DNA of 64,000 nucleotides from assembly GCA_020746995.1 (NCBI GenBank), contig JAGPXD010000001.1:2418001-2482000 (forward strand). The letters are read 5' to 3'. Positions 58,101 to 64,000 of the stretch are shown piece by piece. The translations under genes and the position numbers were made by a program. Numbering within the stretch: position 1 is the stretch's first letter; every line of letters starts with the position of its first letter. The stretch comes from Plectosphaerella cucumerina. Its lineage: Eukaryota; Ascomycota; Sordariomycetes; Glomerellales; Plectosphaerellaceae. The notes under the pieces are model-generated. The model searched no databases. It was not told the DNA's origin and saw only the letters and a program-made list of their open reading frames with translations.

Positions 58101-58443
58101 AGACCGCCGTTTCCCGAGTTATTCTCGTGCTCCGTCTGACGCTGCACCCCGCCGCTATCACATAATAAGGGGGACACGATAATTGCCCGGGCTGATTGCC
58201 CATGCCTGTTCGACCTGGATCGTGAAGCACCATTTCGCAAGAAAGGTTGTGGTTGTTGGTATTCTCTGAATTTTCGCGATGCCTCCCTCTTCCCATCCGT
58301 GTCAACCCTGCATGCCCTGCAGCTTATGGCTCGGTCCGGGCACTTCGAAACGACGCCACCTAGTACGCATCACAACACCCCTTTTGTCTGTGGCATATGT
58401 GACCCGAGCCCCCGAGCATCGCTACATACAAGTCGTTTACATC
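55107..58443. other. Large intergenic region, 3.3 kb
   Basis: This is the upstream region of PCK1 and the 3' flank of the eRF3 gene. The first about 120 bp form the PCK1 untranslated exon and core promoter. The rest is GC-rich with overlapping spurious ORFs (for example 56199-56840), none with motifs, codon structure or plausible splicing. No tRNA or 5S rRNA was recognised. This is the longest gene-free stretch of the window. Confidence 0.55.
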
Positions 58444-60784
58444 TTAAGCATCGTCGGTGATCAGCTTGGTGATCTTGCCAATGGCAATGGTTTGGCCCTA
58501 TTGGTGTGTTAGCGAACCGACATCAAAAGGCACTGGACAGCAACGATGGCACAACATACCTGGTCACGGAGAGTGAAACGGCCCATTTGCGGGTAGTCCT
58601 CGAAGCGCTCAACACACACGGCGCCCGCTCCGCCGGTGACCTCCATACGGGCGATGATGCTGTCGCCCTTCTTCGCGTGCGAAGGAGGCAGCTTGCTCTT
58701 CCTGTTGGTGCCCTTCTGGAGCTTGTGAAGCAGCGCCGCGAAGGTGACCTCTTCGATGGCGGCGTGCACATGCAGAACGCAGTTGAAGCCGGCCGACAGG
58801 ATGGTCTTGAGCTCCAGAATGCGGATCTGCGCCTCGAAGGCCTTGACGGTGTGCACCAGCCTCTTGGGGGAGCACAGCACGAAGCCGGGAAGAATATCCT
58901 CCTCCTCGATGCCCCTCAGGCGGAGGCGCACCTGCTCACCGCACTGGGCCAGCTGCACCTCGTCTTCCTGCTCGCCGTAGGCAGCGGACACATCCACCGA
59001 CTGCTTGTTGGGCATCATGATCAGGGACATGCCCTTCTTGATGACACCGGCCTCGATCTTGCCCTCGATCATGGTACCCATGTCACGGTACTTGCCGGAC
59101 ACGGGCATCATGAAGGGCGCGTTGATCTTGCGCTCCAGCGTCTGCATGTTGTCCAGGTACTCGAGCAGCGAGGGGCCGTCGTACCAGGGGGCCACGTCCT
59201 TGGGGACTCTGTCCTTGATACCCATCGTCTGCTGTGCGGCAATGGGCATGAAGAAGACGTCGGTCTTCAGGTTGTAGCCGGTACCCTTGAGGAACTGGCC
59301 GAGCTTGGTGGTGCACTCGAGGTAGCGCTCGTGGGACCACTCAACCGTGGGGTCGTCCATCTTGTTGATGGCCACAACGAGCTTGTTCACACCCTGCGTC
59401 TTGGCAAGCATGGCGTGCTCGCGAGTCTGTCCGCCACGCTCGAAGCCAGTCTCGTACTCGCCCTTGCGGGCAGAGATGACGAGGATACCGACATCGGCCT
59501 GAGAAGCACCTCCGATCCTGCACGTGAGGGTTAGTATGTGCATCGAGTAGGTGGCGGGGACGGCCAACTTACATGTGCGGCACGTAGGTCTTGTGACCGG
59601 GTGCGTCCAGGATACTGTATCGCCTCTTTTCCGTCTCGAAGAAGCCACGGCCAACCTCGACAGTCTTGCCCTTGGACCGCTCCTCGGCGGTCAGATCCAG
59701 AGCCCAAGAGAGATACCATGTCTCGCGACCGGCCTCCTTGGCTTCGCGCCTGTACTTGTCCATTGTTCGCTCGTCAACCATGCCGGTGACGTAGAGGATC
59801 GATCCACCCAGAGTAGACTTGCCAGCATCGACGTGGCCGATGAAGATGATGTTGACGTGCTCCTTTCCGTACACCTCCTTGAGCGTGTCCTCGTCGACGT
59901 CCGCGGTCTGATCCTTCTCGACAGCATCTGCGGTCCGCGCAGTCTTGGAGGCTGCTGGCGAGGGGCTGGTCCGGCCAGAAGAGGGAGCGGGCGACGTCTT
60001 GCCAGACTTACTGGCAGCCTTGGTGCTGGCACCCGTCTTCTCGATGGCCTTGGCGGCAGTGGCCTTGGCACCAGCCTCGGCAGACGACTCCTTCTTAGCA
60101 GCCTCCTTCGGGGCCTCGGCGGCCTTCTCCTCCTTGGGGGGTGCGGTGGCGCCGATGGAAAGGACCTTGGCCTTGGGCTTCGGTACGTCTCCTCCAATGC
60201 TCAGAACCTTGGCGCCGGCCTCCTTCTTGACGACAGGCTGCGAGGCTGCGGCTTGAGGGGCGGCAGCACCGGCGGAAGGACCGGTGGGGGCGTCAGTTGG
60301 GCGCTTGGCGATGGAAGGCGTCGCCTGGGGCTGCTGCTGCTGTTGGCCGTACTGGGCGTATTGCTGGCCTGGGACACATGGGTTAGTTGGATGCCAGAAA
60401 ATTCGACGGGGGTGGCAAAGTACCGTATCCTTGCTGCTGCTGCTGCTGGCCGTACCCTCCGAACTGCTGGCCCTGCTGGCCTTGCTGACCCTGTCCGTAT
60501 TGGCCGTACCCGGCACCTGCGCCGTACTGGGGGTAGCCACCGTAGCCCTGGTTGTAGTACTGCTGGTACTGCGGCACGAAGCCGGAGTACTGCTGGCCGG
60601 GATTGAAGCTGGCTGCGCCCGGAGTGAAGCTGGCTGCGCCCGGGGTGAAGGTAGCGACGCCGGGGCGGAATCCGCCAGCCTGGGGGTTGGGCTGGTTGAG
60701 GTTCAGCTGCTGCTGCGCCTGCTGCGACAGGTTCTCGTCCTGCTGGGCAGCAGGGTCGTCCTCCCAGGAGTTAAGGTTCGACAT
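58444..60784 (-). CDS. SUP35: Translation termination factor eRF3 (Sup35), 722 aa
   Basis: Exons are 60784-60424, 60368-59573, 59517-58560 and 58497-58444. Introns are 55, 55 and 62 nt. The N domain (1-140) is Gln/Gly/Tyr-rich (GYGGYPQYG-type repeats), as in prion-forming Sup35, and holds FTPGAASF repeats resembling PABP-binding PAM2 motifs. The M domain (about 140-285) is Lys/Glu/Ala-rich with a duplicated KVLSIG word. The GTPase core has G1 GHVDAGKST (298-306), G3 DAPGH, G4 NKMD, then beta-barrel domains II/III ending GRFTLRDQGQTIAIGKITKL. eRF3-GTP binds eRF1 and drives peptide release at stop codons. Motifs are complete. Confidence 0.96.
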
Positions 60785-61999
60785 GTTGGCGAAGGTTGTA
60801 GCGTTGATGCGCCGTTCAAATCGTTCGTGGTGCGTGGTTTACTCGGGAAGAGGTCACCGCCTCGGGACGTTGATATTTGAGGAGGGGTTAATTGTCGCCC
60901 AGCGGGGGTGAGTCACGCTCTGACGGCTCGGGCCGTAGCTTGGGTAGCTGGGTATATAGGCAGCAGAGGTGGCAGGTATCTCTGGAGAGTCGAAAAGGCT
61001 GCGGTCGATGTGCCAGCGAAGGACCCGATCAAGATCTGTGTAGGGGCAAAAATGATTGATCCAACTTCGCCCGACCAAAAAGCTGTGGTGTCTGTCAGGC
61101 GCTGGGCTGGAAATAACCCCACCAAGGCGGGGTGAGTGGGTACACGGTGCGGAGATCAATGATGCAGAGATCGCACTGTTGAGGCTGGTCCCGACATGAA
61201 CTTTGCCTCACGTTCATTCAGTCCAGTCTGACAACATGGCATTTCTGTATCTATCATTTGCCGGATCCCCAGTGTCCGCTGTTTGAATCTCCAGATCCTA
61301 TTGGATGGCTTTGAAGCATCCGGGCTTCAAGGTGCTTGAAATGCCATTTTCCAAGCAGCTCGAAGGCTCCGAACTGCTTCTCTCCAACGTCTTGCGATTG
61401 AAAAGAAACCCTCCTGCCTTTGACGATGAGTACCCAGTACTGTCTTGTAGCTATGTGCTACATTGAGGGGGCAACCAAATCAGACAAGGCAGAGCTCGGT
61501 GGCCTTCGACAAACTTGGCCTTCTGGACATACAGGCAAGCTTCGTCGCAACGGCAGGTAGATTCAATGTTTCAGACTCTTTGATGGCCATGAAGTTCCAC
61601 GGCCTAGGTTCTCTATTGCGTTGTTTGCGTTGCGTTGTCGCAGCCATACAGGAATTTCAACGGCCTAGTCACTGCAGCGCTGCAGTGCTGAGCAGAACAT
61701 GAAATCAAGTTTTGTTTAACATGCAGAACTTTTTTTGTGACCAACTGCTTGGTGCCTGGCAGGTCCACGTGGGTTGCCTTCTGAACGTCAAGTTAATGTG
61801 CTGAGGATAAAATCAACCAGAATTGGCAAAATTCACCGCCGTGGTAGTGGGTATTCATCGAGAGCCCAAACGTACTCAAGCTCACACTCCTCGCGGCACC
61901 TGCACCAATCCAAAACCTCTCCTCTCGACAACGCTTTAATTTTCGCCTTCGGAACCGACAGACATTCCAAACCGAATGTCTTGAATCCGGACAACAAAA
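60785..61999. other. Divergent intergenic region, 1.2 kb
   Basis: Promoters of SUP35 (-) and the RanGTP-binding gene (+) lie here. The segment 61150-61990 is less GC-rich than its surroundings but shows no transposon remnant or ORF of note. Confidence 0.55.
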
Positions 62000-63965
62000 A
62001 TGGATTTGTTCTTGACTAGACTCGGCCAGCAGGCCTTCAACATGGCAGTTCGGTCCAGCATCGCCCTAACATCGCGCCTGGTGTTGAAGAAGTGCACTCA
62101 ACTCATCACGTCCGCCCAAGGTCACGACGCCGACATCATGGCAGAAATCGGTCGTCTGCAGCAACAGCTGAACGGAAGAATCAACATCGTTTCCCAGGCA
62201 GTCGATCTCATCCAACTCAGGTCTGAGAGACTGGATTCTTCAACGAGCTCGGGGACCATTCGCTGACCACGACCCTTGATATCTAGGTCCACGCGAGGAA
62301 ACCCATCATTAGAGGCCGCAATGCCTCTCGCTACAGCCCTGCACCAGGATATTGCCTCTCTAGGCCGTCATCTTGGTACTGCCGTGACAGACTCGGACAA
62401 CCTGGAGTCGGCGAGCCGAGCCGACACACGAGAACTTGTGCGACTGAGACTTGTAGCCGTCGCCGAAGAGATGCGTGGCCTCATCGATCGGATAGACCGT
62501 GAGATCCCACTACTTCAACTGGCGATTACTTCATCTGGCGAGAGCATGTCGACGGCCCTATCTCCTGGGGTCTCGCCATCTCGCTTTCTCCAAGCCAGCG
62601 CCTTCATAAACCTCGGAGACACACAGGTATGGCCACCCCTGAACCAGCACCCACCTGGTGCAGCTGTAACAAGGGCCACTGGGCCTCTGGTTCATCCGCC
62701 GAAACTGCTCCCGCTGCTCCCCGATACCATGAAATACACATACTGACCCGTGGCCGTAGTTTGCTGCGAACCCTGTTCGCGCGGTGCAAATAGGACCGTC
62801 CTTCGTTCTATCACTCTACATGCTGTTTTCCAGCCATACCAACCCCTCTGCAGCATCCTCAAAGCCGTCTACCGAGCGCCCGGCCGAGGTCTACGGATTC
62901 GAAGAGGGGGCGAGAAAGCCAGTGTGGCAAGAAGTCTGTCACAAGGCTCGTGTGAGAATACTCAGAACCCCAATGGATTCGAGCTTCAGTCCTTTGACTG
63001 GGTACGAGATTTCCTCGGCCAGCGCCATGGCTGGAAAGGATGGTTATGCATACCACCTTGAGTTCGTTGAGGACCTGGACGACGGCCGCCGTCATGACGA
63101 AACCGGACTCTCGGGTGATCGATTCGACAGTGTTCTGCGCGCTGGTATTCGAGAGTCTGTGCCCATCCACCAGATCTCCAAGATCTTCTACACAGACACA
63201 GGCCGGCTCTTGAACGTTGGCAAAGATCTAGATGCGGATAATCCGGTTCTTTTGTTGAAACGACACGTCCTTGCAGTGGCTCCTGCAAAGTCGACTGAGG
63301 CCTGTCTCGACCAGAGCACCCAAACAGCGCGCCCAACCGAACCTACTATTTGCGCCGCCAGCGAGTCCTGGAGCGAACAGGAGGAGATTGACAGGCAGCT
63401 ACGCGGAGAAAGTGTCAAGCTGGTGCACCTCCAGGCAAGCGTACCAGACCGATTACAGTTCCCGGCGCACCTGGATCGAGAGTGGATCGCTCTGGAGATC
63501 TTCGAAGAAGATACCCCCGACAACGACTCGGAAAGTGGCGATGATGTCGATGATACAGACATCCCTGGCCAAAACCTCCCGATTGATGCTGGCGTGTTGG
63601 ACAGAGCTACTGCACAGGATGAGAGACAACCAGGAACGCCTCTCGACTCGACACTTCTGGAGCAGATGAGAAACGTCTGTATCACAGAAGATGACCCATC
63701 TGTATGCGAATCTTCGGTTAACGCCAGGTCTTTCATGGCGACATCTCCTTTTGCGGCGGTCACCACGTCGCTCTCGCTTCTGGAACTGCTCCTTCGTCTG
63801 CTGAGCCTTCAGGTGTCCCAACAGGCACACCACTTGACAAGCTCGGATGCAGTACTCAACTTCTTCCTCGAGGACACATCCACTGCCGGACTCTCAAGCA
63901 AGGAAGGGCGGAGAGAACGCAGCGAAGCAGCGGGGCAAATTGGATTCGATCCATATGAAGCATAG
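62000..63965 (+). CDS. YRB30: RanGTP-binding protein, Yrb30-type, 588 aa
   Basis: Exons are 62000-62220, 62287-62626 and 62760-63965. Introns are 66 and 133 nt and phases are continuous. The N-terminal helical block (MDLFLTRLGQQAFNMAVRSS) and ITSSGESMSTALSPGVSPSRFLQAS match the fungal RanGTP-binding family, as do VQIGPSFVLSLYMLFSSH, KARVRILR, FVEDLDDGR, IPIHQISKIFYTDTG and PVLLLKR in the middle. The C-terminal about 250 residues are acidic and Ser-rich, low in family resemblance except for a final hydrophobic segment (LSLLELLLRLLSLQ). In yeast, Yrb30 binds Gsp1/RanGTP and stimulates GTP hydrolysis in the cytoplasm, aiding disassembly of export complexes. The gene is complete. Confidence 0.88.
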
Positions 63966-64000
63966 ACACAGGGGAAGAACTCTCGGTTGATGGGAATGTG

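Noticed and set aside
1..64000. CRISPR arrays, prophage, insertion sequences, intact retrotransposons
   Set aside because: No regularly spaced repeats, terminal repeats, or transposase/reverse transcriptase motifs were seen. The window is eukaryotic and gene-dense.

Overview
The window is filamentous fungal nuclear DNA (Ascomycota, Pezizomycotina, most likely Sordariomycetes). The evidence is short GT-AG introns (mostly 45-76 nt) with CTNAC-type branch sites, compact genes on both strands, a CFEM-type Pth11-like receptor, an RTA1-like protein, and fungal versions of Kex2, Snx4, Mdm38, Sup35, Ckb1 and PEPCK. The species cannot be fixed from the sequence alone. I reconstructed 25 protein-coding genes by reading splice sites directly. 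All are complete except the first, which runs off the left edge. No tRNA, rRNA, CRISPR array or intact transposon was recognised.

Layout. 1-10 kb: a large Hsp90/histidine-kinase-type ATPase (-), a CFEM GPCR (-), a small two-helix membrane protein (+) and an RTA1-like membrane protein (-). 10-18.3 kb: a secreted GH76 alpha-1,6-mannanase-like enzyme (-), a Cep57/Ppc89-like spindle pole protein (+) and the exon-junction RNA-binding protein Y14 (+). 18.7-33.2 kb: four minus-strand genes, namely a 1741-residue PhoD-like phosphatase, the kexin Kex2, sorting nexin Snx4 and mitochondrial Mdm38/LETM1. 35-42.4 kb: adenylate kinase (+), a K/HDEL receptor with a long acidic tail (-), a 60-residue cysteine-rich protein found only after splicing (-) and an Ame1/CENP-U-like kinetochore protein (-). 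42.9-47.5 kb: a LicD-like secreted protein that has lost its catalytic acidic motif (-), a twin CX9C protein (-) and CK2 regulatory subunit beta (-). 48-52.4 kb: a JmjC/cupin protein (+), a cytochrome P450 (-) and a membrane methyltransferase-like protein (+). 52.8-64 kb: PEPCK (-), 3.3 kb of non-coding DNA, eRF3/Sup35 (-) and a Yrb30-type RanGTP-binding protein (+).

Most genes are conserved housekeeping functions: secretory-pathway processing and retrieval (Kex2, Erd2, Snx4), mitochondria (Mdm38, adenylate kinase), chromosome segregation (Cep57-like, Ame1-like), RNA and translation (Y14, eRF3), and gluconeogenesis. They do not form one pathway. The accessory-looking genes are the CFEM GPCR, GH76, LicD-like gene, P450/methyltransferase pair and the Hsp90-type ATPase. 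The most unusual signals concern gene structure: a PEPCK start codon that exists only after splicing (A|TG), a 10-nt internal exon in the LicD-like gene, several first coding exons of 7-15 nt, and the hidden cysteine-rich small protein. Start sites and introns were checked by reading-frame continuity and motif conservation, not by transcripts.
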